The notes under the pieces were generated by a model. It was given only the letters and a program-made list of their open reading frames with translations, did no database searches and had not been told where the DNA came from. Positions 40,795-50,704 of a stretch of 52,177 bases of DNA are shown piece after piece; positions within the stretch are counted from its first letter, which is position 1; every line of letters starts with the position of its first letter. This DNA is from Bacillota bacterium. GTDB taxonomy: Bacteria > Bacillota > Clostridia > Oscillospirales > Oscillospiraceae. A program made the translations under genes and the position numbers. The stretch is from the NCBI GenBank assembly GCA_029100605.1, contig JAQXPK010000112.1:1-52177 (forward strand). The letters are read 5' to 3'.

Positions 40795-40853
40795 AGCAAA
40801 GGCGTTCCCGGCGTGTCGATTGCGCCCGTTTTCCGGGGATTCCTTTGCTTTTT
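40795..40853 (+). terminator. Attenuator-like terminator in the glnA leader
   Basis: AGCAAAGG (40795-40802) pairs with CCTTTGCT (40842-40849), followed by TTTTT to 40853. The interior contains nested pairings CCCGG / CCGGG and GGCG / CGCC that would extend the stem. It lies directly after the predicted start site and 80 bases before the glnA ATG, mirroring the glnN arrangement. Confidence 0.6.
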
Positions 40854-40933
40854 GTATCGTTTGTGTCGAATAATGGGAAATTAGTTTGCTTCTTTCCCCA
40901 CTTTGTCTGTTTTGCAGGAAGGTTGGTTGCGTT

Positions 40934-42142
40934 ATGAAATATACTCCCCAGGAGGTCATACAGTACATTCAGGAGGAGGATGTGAAATTCATCCGTCTTG
41001 CCTTCTGCGACTGCCTCGGAAGACCGCGGAATATTTCCATCATGCCCCATGAGCTGGAGCGGGCGTTCAAGTACGGCATCGCCATCGACGCCTCAGCCAT
41101 CGCGGGCTTCGGGGACGAGGTGAACAGCGACCTGTTTCTGCATCCGGACGCCTCCACCATCACCGTTCTGCCCTGGCGTCCCGAGCACGGCAGTGTGGTG
41201 CGAATGTTCTGTGCCATCACCCATCCCGACGGCGCTCCCTTTGCCCACGACACCCGAAACCTGCTCAAGCAGGCGGTTGCGGACGCGGAAAAAGTGGGTT
41301 TCTCCTTCTCCTTTGGCTCCGAACTGGAATTCTACCTGTTTCAGCTGGACGAAAACGGCGTCCCCACGGAAGTCCCCTACGATCAGGCGACCTACATGGA
41401 TGTCGCCCCCGAGGACAGATGCGAAAATGTCCGCCGGGAGATCTGCCTGACCCTGGAGCGCATGGGCATCCAGCCGGAATCCTCCCACCACGAGGAAGGC
41501 CCCGGGCAGAACGAGGTGGATTTCCGCTATTCCGATCCCCTTTCCGCCGCGGACAACGCCGTCACCTTCCGCACGGTCGTCAAGACCATCGCCGCAAGAA
41601 ACGGGTTGTATGCGGATTTCTCCCCGAAGCCCCTGGTGGGGCATCCCGGCAGCGGCTTTCACATCAATATGTCCGTACAGGGTCAGGGAGAAGCCCTCAT
41701 GCACCGTGCCATGGGCGGCATTCTGGATAAAATCGCGGATATGACTCTATTCCTCAACCCCTCTGAGGCGTCCTACAGCCGTCTTGGCGCCCACAAGGCC
41801 CCGAAATACATCTCCTGGTCCAGCAACAACCGCTCCCAGCTCATCCGGGTTCCCGCCGCCTCCGGCGAATACCGACGCTTTGAGCTGCGCAGTCCCGACT
41901 GCACCGCGAATCCCTATCTGGCCTTCGCGCTGCTCATTTGGGCGGGGCTTTCCGGAATCCAGGGCAACATTGCGCTGCCGGAGGCCTGCAACGTCAACCT
42001 GTATAAGGCGGATTCCCAGAACCTTGCCGGTCTTTCCTCCCTCCCCCAGTCTCTGGGCGAAGCCGCGGGAATTGCCGGGAAAAGTGCTTTCATCGCGGAG
42101 CATATTCCCGCGTCTCTGACCGAGTTTTATTCCAAGCGGTAA
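40934..42142 (+). CDS. glnA: Glutamine synthetase, short type I-like
   Basis: A 402-residue member of the GSI family, against the usual 440-470. Metal-ligand regions are kept: [27 protein letters not shown] and GSGFHINMS. The substrate region [17 protein letters not shown] is also present. The C-terminus stops at LTEFYSKR and lacks the last 20-odd residues found in Bacillus GlnA, the part implicated in contacts with GlnR/TnrA. The segment around Bacillus Arg62 (EGFVR) reads AGFGD. Divergence leaves open a gamma-glutamyl-amine ligase, but context with glnN, amt and the ANTAR gene favours glutamine synthesis. The start is supported by AGGAAGG upstream. Confidence 0.85.
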   Translation: MKYTPQEVIQYIQEEDVKFIRLAFCDCLGRPRNISIMPHELERAFKYGIAIDASAIAGFGDEVNSDLFLHPDASTITVLPWRPEHGSVVRMFCAITHPDGAPFAHDTRNLLKQAVADAEKVGFSFSFGSELEFYLFQLDENGVPTEVPYDQATYMDVAPEDRCENVRREICLTLERMGIQPESSHHEEGPGQNEVDFRYSDPLSAADNAVTFRTVVKTIAARNGLYADFSPKPLVGHPGSGFHINMSVQGQGEALMHRAMGGILDKIADMTLFLNPSEASYSRLGAHKAPKYISWSSNNRSQLIRVPAASGEYRRFELRSPDCTANPYLAFALLIWAGLSGIQGNIALPEACNVNLYKADSQNLAGLSSLPQSLGEAAGIAGKSAFIAEHIPASLTEFYSKR

Positions 42143-42178
42143 GCGCCATGACCGGAATCACGGAAAGGAGGGAGCCGA

Positions 42179-42763
42179 ATGGTTTTCAGCGATCAGACCT
42201 ACAGCGTTTTGGTTGTTTCCGCCGCGCAGAAATTCAATGAAGCCCTCGCTCCCCTTCTCCCTGGCTCGGAGTATTACCCGGTGTGCTTCGTCTCCAACAT
42301 CACAGCGGCGCGGCGGGAACTTCTGAACAAAATCTATGATTTTGTCATTGTAAACGCTCCCCTGCCCGATGATCTCGGTACCCGCTTTGCCATGGACGCC
42401 TGCAGCAAGGCCGGTACCGTGGCGCTGCTGCTGGCTCGTGCCGATGTTTTTGACGAGGTGGACGCCAAAGTCTCCGCCCAAGGGGTTTTTACCCTCCAGA
42501 AGCCCACTTCCCTGCCGGCGCTCCAGCAGAGCCTGAAATGGATGGCCGCCGCCCGGGAACGGCTGCGGCGCATGGAGGAGAAAACCACCTCCATCGAGGA
42601 AAAAATGGAGGAGATCCGCCTTGTGAACCGGGCCAAATGGCTGCTCATCGAGCAGCTGAAAATGACCGAGGCGGAAGCCCACCGGCACATCGAAAAACAG
42701 GCCATGGATCGGTGTGTTTCCAAGCGGGAGATCGCTCTGGGCATTATCAAAACCTACGCTTAA
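42179..42763 (+). CDS. ANTAR-domain RNA-binding antiterminator with pseudo-receiver domain
   Basis: A 194-residue protein. Residues 1-118 have a response-regulator-like fold (YSVLVVSAA ... YDFVIVNAPLPDD ... GVFTLQKP). The phospho-acceptor position reads Asn59, so normal phosphorylation is not expected; the Lys in LQKP is kept. A coiled-coil (about 120-145) leads into an ANTAR domain (138-193: VNRAKWLLIEQLKMTEAEAHRHIEKQAMD). ANTAR proteins such as AmiR, NasR and EutV bind nascent RNA and prevent terminator formation. AAAGGAGGG precedes the ATG, 36 bases after glnA. The obvious candidate targets are the glnA and glnN attenuators. Confidence 0.88.
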   Translation: MVFSDQTYSVLVVSAAQKFNEALAPLLPGSEYYPVCFVSNITAARRELLNKIYDFVIVNAPLPDDLGTRFAMDACSKAGTVALLLARADVFDEVDAKVSAQGVFTLQKPTSLPALQQSLKWMAAARERLRRMEEKTTSIEEKMEEIRLVNRAKWLLIEQLKMTEAEAHRHIEKQAMDRCVSKREIALGIIKTYA

Positions 42764-42766
42764 AAA

Positions 42767-42800
42767 GCGCTGCGAGAGGCTTTTCCCGCAGCGCCTTTTC
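42767..42800. terminator. Bidirectional intrinsic terminator
   Basis: GCGCTGCG (42767-42774) pairs with CGCAGCGC (42787-42794). CTTTT follows on the plus strand and, on the minus strand, UUUUU follows the other arm. It ends the glnA-ANTAR transcript and the convergent ligA transcript. Confidence 0.8.
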
Positions 42801-42827
42801 CTTGTCGGTAACAATTCAGCCGACCCT

Positions 42828-45432
<2,605 letters not shown>

Positions 45433-45469
45433 CCCCCCGGGGCAAGGATATGCGCAAACCGCAAAAGCA

Positions 45470-47854
45470 TTACAGCTTTTTCATGTGAGCCGAGGCGGTC
45501 TTAGCCATGAGTTTCTTGGTGCCGATGTCGTCAAAGGCAATTTCCAGCAGGGCGTCGCCGCCCATTTTCTGGACGGAGAGCACCAGTCCCCGGCCAAAGG
45601 CCGCGTGCATTACCATGTCCCCTTGGTTCAGCTCCAGGCAGGGTGTCGCGGGCGCGGCGCTGGCGGTGGGAAGCACCGGCTTCGGCTTACGGGGCGCGGC
45701 GGCGTAGACGCTGTGCTGCCCATACCCCTCCTCATAAGCGCGGTGGAAGCCGCCCCGCTTCACAATGCAGTCCTCCGGGATCTCCTTCAGGAACCGGGAG
45801 GGCAGCGCGGCGGAGGTTCTGCCGTAGATCATACGCTGCCGGGCATGGGTAATGGTCAGGCTCTGCTTGGCCCGGGTGATGGCAACATAGCACAGCCGCC
45901 GCTCCTCCTCCATTTCCTCGGCGTCGCCGATGGCCCGCATCCCGGGAAACAGGCCGTCCTCAAAGCCCACCAGAAACACATGGGGGAATTCCAGTCCCTT
46001 CGCCGAGTGCATGGTCATCATCACCACGGCGTCGTCGCCTTCGTTATACTGTTCCAAATCGGTGTACAGGGCGATTTCCTCCAGGAATCCCGCCAGCGTG
46101 GGCACTTCCGCGTTTTCCACATAGGTGTTGATGCTGGATTTTAATTCATGGACGTTTTCCAGGCGGGTCTTATTCTCCTCAGTGTCCTTACTGGTCAGCA
46201 TATCCACATAACCTGTGCGGATGAGCAGCTCGTCGTAGAAGTCCGGCAGGCTCATACCCTCCTCCAAAAGCTGCGCCATGCCCTCAATGAGGGCGGAGAA
46301 CTGCATCAGCTTCATGGCGGACTTTTCCAGCGGCGCGTAGGAATAGGGGTCTGAGATCACACTGTACAGCGGCTTGCCCTCCGCCTCCGCCAGACGCCGG
46401 GCGGTATCGATGGTTTTCGCCCCCAGACCCCGGGGAGGATTGTTGATGATCCGTCCCAGCCGCAGATCGTCAGCGCGGTTGTTGATGACGCACAGGTACG
46501 ACAGCATATCCTTGACCTCGGCGCGGTCAAAGAACCGGGTGCCGCCGATGACCCGGTAGGGAATGCCGTTGCGCTTGAGGGCAAATTCCATTGCGTTGGA
46601 CTGGGCGTTGGTACGGTACAAAATGGCGTAATCTCTGAAATTTTTTCCATGGGAACCGGCGAGAATCTGCCCGGCAACGAAGTTAGCCTCGCTTCCCTCG
46701 TCTGAGGCTTCGTAGACGGTGATGGGGTCACCCTGTCCGTTTGCCGTCCAGAGCTTCTTTCCCTTGCGGCCCAGATTGTGGGCAATCACCGCGTTGGCGG
46801 CATTGAGGATCGCCTGGGTGGAGCGGTAATTCTGCTCCAGCCGGATAACCCGTGTCCCCCGGTACTGCTTTTCAAAGCTCAGGATATTCTCAATGGTGGC
46901 GCCCCGGAAACGGTAGATGCTCTGGTCGTCGTCACCCACCACGCAGATATTCTCGTGCCCCCCGGCAAGCAGGGATGTGAGCAAATACTGCATATGGTTG
47001 GTGTCCTGGTACTCGTCCACCAGGACGTAGCGGAACTTGTGCTGATAGTAGGTTCTCACATCCTCGTACTGCTGCAGAAGCTGAACGGTGACGAAAATGA
47101 TGTCGTCAAAATCCAGGGCGTTGTTCTCCTTCAGTCGGCTCTGGTATTTTTCGTAAGCCCGGGCAATGTGCAAAGCGCGCACGTCGCCGGCACTTTCCGC
47201 CCGCTGCAGCATCTCCCCGGGGGACACCAGCTTGTCCTTCTCCCGGCTGATGGCGGCAAGGACGTATTTCGCGGGGAAGGTCTTGTCGTCCAGCCCCATG
47301 TCCTTGATGATTTCCTTCATGATCCGCTCGGAATCCGCCGAATCGTAGATGGTAAAGCTGCGGGTATAGCCCATCCGTTCAATGTCCCGCCGCAGAATCC
47401 GACAGCAGGCGGAGTGGAAGGTCATGGCCCAGATGTCCTGAGCTTCCGGGCCCAGGAGATTGCTCAGCCGCTCCTTCATTTCATTGGCGGCTTTATTGGT
47501 GAAGGTGATGGCGATGATGCTCCAGGGCGCGGCAGGCTCCACAGCGCAGAGGCTGTCCGCCCGGCGGGTATTCAAGGGACCGGGATCGTCCCCCAGGCTC
47601 TCCAGGAAGGCTACATCCTCTTCCGTAACGGTGTCGGGGATTTCATCGCTGTCGCTGCCCCGGCCGAAGCGCATAAGATTGGCAATCCGGTTGATGAGGA
47701 CGGTGGTCTTGCCGCTGCCCGCGCCTGCCAGCAGGAGCAGAGGCCCCTGGGTGGTCATCACAGCCTGCCGCTGCATATCGTTGAGCTGAGAAAACTGCCT
47801 GGCTATGTAATTGTGCCGGGCAGTCAAAAATCGGGAATCCAACTGTTCAGTCAT
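45470..47854 (-). CDS. pcrA: UvrD/PcrA-type DNA helicase
   Basis: An SF1A 3'-5' helicase of 794 residues, typical for PcrA. Visible motifs are Q-motif LNDMQRQAV, Walker A AGAGSGKT (43-50), VDEYQDTN, DDDQSIYRFRGA, LEQNYRS and MTMHSAKGLEFPHVF. The C-terminus carries the Tudor-like RNA-polymerase-interaction region (GDMVMHAAFGRGLVLSVQKMGGDALLEIAF). It acts in repair and removal of replication blocks. Its own promoter lies in the 76-base gap after sigF. Confidence 0.95.
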   Translation of the reverse strand: MTEQLDSRFLTARHNYIARQFSQLNDMQRQAVMTTQGPLLLLAGAGSGKTTVLINRIANLMRFGRGSDSDEIPDTVTEEDVAFLESLGDDPGPLNTRRADSLCAVEPAAPWSIIAITFTNKAANEMKERLSNLLGPEAQDIWAMTFHSACCRILRRDIERMGYTRSFTIYDSADSERIMKEIIKDMGLDDKTFPAKYVLAAISREKDKLVSPGEMLQRAESAGDVRALHIARAYEKYQSRLKENNALDFDDIIFVTVQLLQQYEDVRTYYQHKFRYVLVDEYQDTNHMQYLLTSLLAGGHENICVVGDDDQSIYRFRGATIENILSFEKQYRGTRVIRLEQNYRSTQAILNAANAVIAHNLGRKGKKLWTANGQGDPITVYEASDEGSEANFVAGQILAGSHGKNFRDYAILYRTNAQSNAMEFALKRNGIPYRVIGGTRFFDRAEVKDMLSYLCVINNRADDLRLGRIINNPPRGLGAKTIDTARRLAEAEGKPLYSVISDPYSYAPLEKSAMKLMQFSALIEGMAQLLEEGMSLPDFYDELLIRTGYVDMLTSKDTEENKTRLENVHELKSSINTYVENAEVPTLAGFLEEIALYTDLEQYNEGDDAVVMMTMHSAKGLEFPHVFLVGFEDGLFPGMRAIGDAEEMEEERRLCYVAITRAKQSLTITHARQRMIYGRTSAALPSRFLKEIPEDCIVKRGGFHRAYEEGYGQHSVYAAAPRKPKPVLPTASAAPATPCLELNQGDMVMHAAFGRGLVLSVQKMGGDALLEIAFDDIGTKKLMAKTASAHMKKL

Positions 47855-47886
47855 AGCTGCACCTGTTTCAAAAATAGGATACAGCT

Positions 47887-47915
47887 ATTTTAGCGCATTT
47901 TCGCCAAAAGGTAAA
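47887..47915 (-). promoter_or_regulatory. Sigma-A promoter of pcrA
   Basis: TTTACC (47910-47915) and TAAAAT (47887-47892) are 17 bases apart on the minus strand, 32 bases upstream of the pcrA ATG. This suggests pcrA is transcribed independently of the upstream sporulation operon. Confidence 0.7.
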
Positions 47916-47920
47916 GAGGG

Positions 47921-47939
47921 AAAATGGCGATCAGGCCAT
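47921..47939 (-). terminator. Weak terminator at end of sigF
   Basis: A 5-bp stem ATGGC / GCCAT with a 6-base loop spans the sigF stop codon and is followed by UUUUCC. It is short, so termination may be partial. Confidence 0.3.
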
Positions 47940-48635
47940 AAGCTGCCGGAGCTGAGCGATGGCCTTTTTCTCGATGCGGGATACCTGCACCTGGCTGACG
48001 TTCATCACCGCCGCCACCCGCTGCTGGGTCAGGCCGTGGAAGTAACGCAGTTGAATCACCAGCCGTTCCCGCTCCGCAAGTCCCTGGACGGCCTGGCGCA
48101 GGGCGATTTTCTCCACCATCCGCTCCTCGGACTCCGTGTCCGTGAGGATATTCTCCAGGGTGAACCCGTCCTCCCCGGTTTCCCGCTGGATGGATTCCGT
48201 TGCCGCCGTTGCCGTTTCCGCCATGGCGATCTCCTCGGGGGTCAGCCCGGTCTGCCGGGAGATCTCCTGAATGGTGGGTTCCCTTCCCAGAGCCCCGGTG
48301 AGGCGGCTGCGGGCGACTTTGATGGCGGCTGCCTGCTCCTTCAGGCTCCGGGACACCTTCACAGCCCCGTCGTCCCGGAGAAACCGTCGGATCTCCCCGG
48401 CGATTTTCGGTACGGCGTAGGTGGAAAACTGGGTTCCGTAGGTTAAATCAAACCCCTCCACCGCCTTGAGAAACCCCAGGCATCCCAGCTGGTACAGATC
48501 GTCCGCCTCGGTGCCCCGGCCCAGGAACCGTCGGGCTACCGACCAGATCAGTCCGGAGTTTTCCTCCACCAGGGTTTCGGAGGCCTCTCTGTCTCCCTGC
48601 TGCGCCCGGGCGATCAGTTCCTCCAGCCTGCTCAT
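47931..48635 (-). CDS. sigF: Forespore sigma factor F
   Basis: A 234-residue sigma-70 family factor with region 2 (GLIWSVARRFLGRGTEADDLYQLGCLGFLKAVEGFD), the sporulation-type stretch RRFLRDDGAVKVSRSLKEQA, and a region 4 helix-turn-helix near 205-228 (LTQQRVAAVMNVSQVQVSRIEKKA). Its place as the third gene after spoIIAA and spoIIAB identifies it as sigma-F, the first forespore-specific factor. The start overlaps the spoIIAB stop by 4 bases. Confidence 0.95.
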   Translation of the reverse strand: MSRLEELIARAQQGDREASETLVEENSGLIWSVARRFLGRGTEADDLYQLGCLGFLKAVEGFDLTYGTQFSTYAVPKIAGEIRRFLRDDGAVKVSRSLKEQAAAIKVARSRLTGALGREPTIQEISRQTGLTPEEIAMAETATAATESIQRETGEDGFTLENILTDTESEERMVEKIALRQAVQGLAERERLVIQLRYFHGLTQQRVAAVMNVSQVQVSRIEKKAIAQLRQLMA

Positions 48636-49063
48636 TGCCGCCGCTGGAGCTTCCGGCGCATATGAACCGTCGTGCCCTTTCCGGGCTTGGAAGAGATTTC
48701 CAGAGTGGTCATGAAGCTCTCCATAATGGTAAAGCCCATGCCGCTGCGTTCCGCGCCGCCGGTGGTGTATGTAGGCCGCCGCGCCTGCTCGATGTCCGCA
48801 ATGCCAACGCCCCGATCCTTGACCACAATGTCCAGAACGTTATCCTTGAGGATTCGGCAGCGCAGGGTGATGTTGCCCAGCTTTTCGGGATACGCGTGGA
48901 CGATGCAGTTGGTCACCGCCTCGCTGACCGCTGTGCGGATGTCCCCCAGTTCCTCCAGGGTCGGATCCATCTGAGCGGCAAAGCAGGCCACCGCCGAACG
49001 GGCGAAGGCCTCGTTGGCGGACTTGCTGGGAAAGTCCAAAATCATGTAGTTGTCGAATTTCAT
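48632..49063 (-). CDS. spoIIAB: Anti-sigma-F factor / serine kinase
   Basis: A 143-residue GHKL ATPase that holds sigma-F inactive and phosphorylates SpoIIAA. The N-box reads SEAVTNCIVHAYP and the G-boxes VKDRGVGIAD and ERSGMGFTIMESFM. It overlaps spoIIAA and sigF by 4 bases on each side, the standard tricistronic layout. Confidence 0.96.
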   Translation of the reverse strand: MKFDNYMILDFPSKSANEAFARSAVACFAAQMDPTLEELGDIRTAVSEAVTNCIVHAYPEKLGNITLRCRILKDNVLDIVVKDRGVGIADIEQARRPTYTTGGAERSGMGFTIMESFMTTLEISSKPGKGTTVHMRRKLQRRQ

Positions 49064-49377
49064 GATACAGCCTCCTTGATTTCCACCAGTTTGTCAATTC
49101 CCGACGCCCGAAACACCCGCATGGGCTGTGGGGCAATGCCGGTTAACAGCAGCTTTCCCTCAATCTGGGTCATGCACCTGAGTGCGTTGATGACCACGGC
49201 AATTCCCGAGGAATCCACAAAGCTCACATCCTGAAAATCCAGCACGCAGACCTCCGGGGTGTAGGCCTCGATTTTCGCGGCAATGGCCTGAATATAGCTC
49301 TTGGCACAATGGTGATCAATCTCTCCGGTCAGAGCCACCGTCAGGCGGCCCTCCTCCAAAAAGCTGGTAAAGTGCAT
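49060..49377 (-). CDS. spoIIAA: Anti-anti-sigma-F factor
   Basis: A 105-residue STAS-domain protein that frees sigma-F from SpoIIAB. The phosphorylatable serine lies in VDSSGIAVV (Ser57, equal to Bacillus Ser58). AAGGAGG stands just upstream of the ATG. It is the first gene of the spoIIA operon. Confidence 0.96.
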   Translation of the reverse strand: MHFTSFLEEGRLTVALTGEIDHHCAKSYIQAIAAKIEAYTPEVCVLDFQDVSFVDSSGIAVVINALRCMTQIEGKLLLTGIAPQPMRVFRASGIDKLVEIKEAVS

Positions 49378-49402
49378 ATGCTACCTCCTTGGTTGATTTG
49401 CT

Positions 49403-49431
49403 GGATTCCAGTATAAAATCCCGTTTCCGAT
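49403..49431 (-). promoter_or_regulatory. Possible sigma-H promoter of the spoIIA operon
   Basis: On the minus strand ATCGGAAAC (49423-49431) and CTGGAATCC (49403-49411) are 11 bases apart. They resemble the sigma-H elements RNAGGAWWW and RNNGAATWW that drive spoIIA in Bacillus. The -35 falls inside the eutH terminator stem. The match is imperfect. Confidence 0.4.
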
Positions 49432-49454
49432 TTTTCAGTCGGAAACGGGATTTT
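49415..49454. terminator. Strong bidirectional terminator after eutH
   Basis: A perfect 16-bp stem AAAATCCCGTTTCCGA / TCGGAAACGGGATTTT (49415-49430 and 49439-49454) with an 8-base loop ends in U-runs on both strands. It separates eutH from the spoIIA operon. Confidence 0.88.
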
Positions 49455-49475
49455 GAGAAAATTCCTGTGATTTGC

Positions 49476-50555
49476 TTAGCCTGAGAAATCGGAACGCCAT
49501 TCCAGAAAAAGGGCGACGCCAGCGGCAAGAAGGGCGCCGGTCAGCTTTGCCGCAAGCAGTGCCAACGCCATATTCGGCTCCGCCGCGATGGTGTAGCCCA
49601 GGTGGGCGGCAAAGGTGGAAGCGCCGCAGACACACAACGCTCCGCAGACCACCTTTCCCCGCCGATCCATCCGGGGAATCATGGCAAGGGCGGGCGCCAC
49701 ACTGACCAGTGCCAGCAGCAGCCCTGTGGTGGACACCTCGTTCAGCCCCGTGTGTCTGCCGATCCAGGCAAAGGGGCGGCGCAGCAGCCGCTGGCACAGC
49801 TCCGCCAGAGGCATACTGCCCAGCATCGCGACGGCAATGGAGCAGGCCACCTCCATGGCATCCATCAGAGGCACGCAGCCCGGAATCGGATTCCAGCCGG
49901 TAAGATACCCCACTGCGCCCAGGGTAAGACCGAATCCCGCCAACGCACGGATCGCCTTGGCAAAGCCCTGAAACAGGCGGATCATAGCCTCCGGCTTTCG
50001 GAGAAGGCCGATTAGCAGCGCCCCGCAGAGCACCAAAATCGGCATCGTCTGCCAGAGAATTACGCCAAAGCCCAATCCGGTAAGGATGCCCCCAATGAGC
50101 AGCCCCACAGGCATACAGGCAAGTCCGATCAGAATACCCCGGAGAAAAGCCGGGCGATCCTCCGCGCCCATGGTGCCCAGCCCCACGGGTATGGTAAACA
50201 CCACGGTGCAGCCGAACAGCGCGGAAACGATGATTCCGGCGAACCGACCGATCTGTGGATCCACCGCCAGCTCCGTCGCCATGGAATACCCGCCCATGTC
50301 GATGGCAAGAATGCTTCCCAGCATTCCAGGGTCGATGCCCACCGCGCCGCAAACGGGGCCGGCGAGCTTTCCCAGCAGTCCGGAGAGCACCGGCGAAAGG
50401 CAGAGAATGCCGACCATGGAAAGGGCAATGGAGCCCAGCAACCCAAACGCCTCGGCAAACCGCTGTCCCAGCCCGAACCGGTTGCCAAGAATGTAGTCCC
50501 CGCCGCCGAGGACGGCGCCGAAGGCCATAACGTACAGAATGATCCGATTGAACAT
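49476..50555 (-). CDS. eutH: Ethanolamine permease EutH-like
   Basis: A 359-residue membrane protein with about ten hydrophobic spans and EutH strings. These include AVLGGGDYILGNRFGLGQRFAEAF at the N-terminus, GSILAIDMGGYSMATELA, TIPVGLGTM and HTGLNEVSTTGLLLALVS, with ASTFAAHLGYTIAAEPNM late. EutH imports ethanolamine, mainly in its protonated form. The start at 50555 has AGGAGAA directly upstream. No ethanolamine ammonia-lyase or microcompartment gene is in the window, so it is an orphan here. It is flanked by valS and the spoIIA operon and closed by a strong terminator. Confidence 0.9.
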   Translation of the reverse strand: MFNRIILYVMAFGAVLGGGDYILGNRFGLGQRFAEAFGLLGSIALSMVGILCLSPVLSGLLGKLAGPVCGAVGIDPGMLGSILAIDMGGYSMATELAVDPQIGRFAGIIVSALFGCTVVFTIPVGLGTMGAEDRPAFLRGILIGLACMPVGLLIGGILTGLGFGVILWQTMPILVLCGALLIGLLRKPEAMIRLFQGFAKAIRALAGFGLTLGAVGYLTGWNPIPGCVPLMDAMEVACSIAVAMLGSMPLAELCQRLLRRPFAWIGRHTGLNEVSTTGLLLALVSVAPALAMIPRMDRRGKVVCGALCVCGASTFAAHLGYTIAAEPNMALALLAAKLTGALLAAGVALFLEWRSDFSG

Positions 50556-50602
50556 ACTTCTCCTGATTGCATGGCAAAAGGGACCGCAAAAAGCCGCTGT
50601 CT

Positions 50603-50630
50603 CCCTTTTGACCACAAGCTGTCAAAAGGG
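50603..50630. repeat. 10-bp perfect inverted repeat between valS and eutH
   Basis: CCCTTTTGAC (50603-50612) and its exact complement GTCAAAAGGG (50621-50630) flank 8 bases. It lies 75 bases after the valS stop. On the minus strand a U-run occurs only about 10 bases after the stem, so it may be a weak terminator or an operator for eutH. Confidence 0.5.
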
Positions 50631-50704
50631 AAACGGATTGCCACGCCAGGAAGGCGCCCCGGCTCGCAATGGCAGGCTTCTCTTGCAGTCCCTCTGCAGA
50701 TGAA

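Noticed and set aside
40629-40853. Classical ANTAR dual-hexaloop antiterminators in the glnA and glnN leaders
   Set aside because: I searched both leaders by eye for paired hairpins with six-base loops carrying A at 1 and G at 4 and found none, so only the terminators are annotated.
40567-40968. N-terminal extension of GlnN by 134 residues
   Set aside because: It would translate the promoter and attenuator. Family length and the AAAGGAG site support the ATG at 40566.
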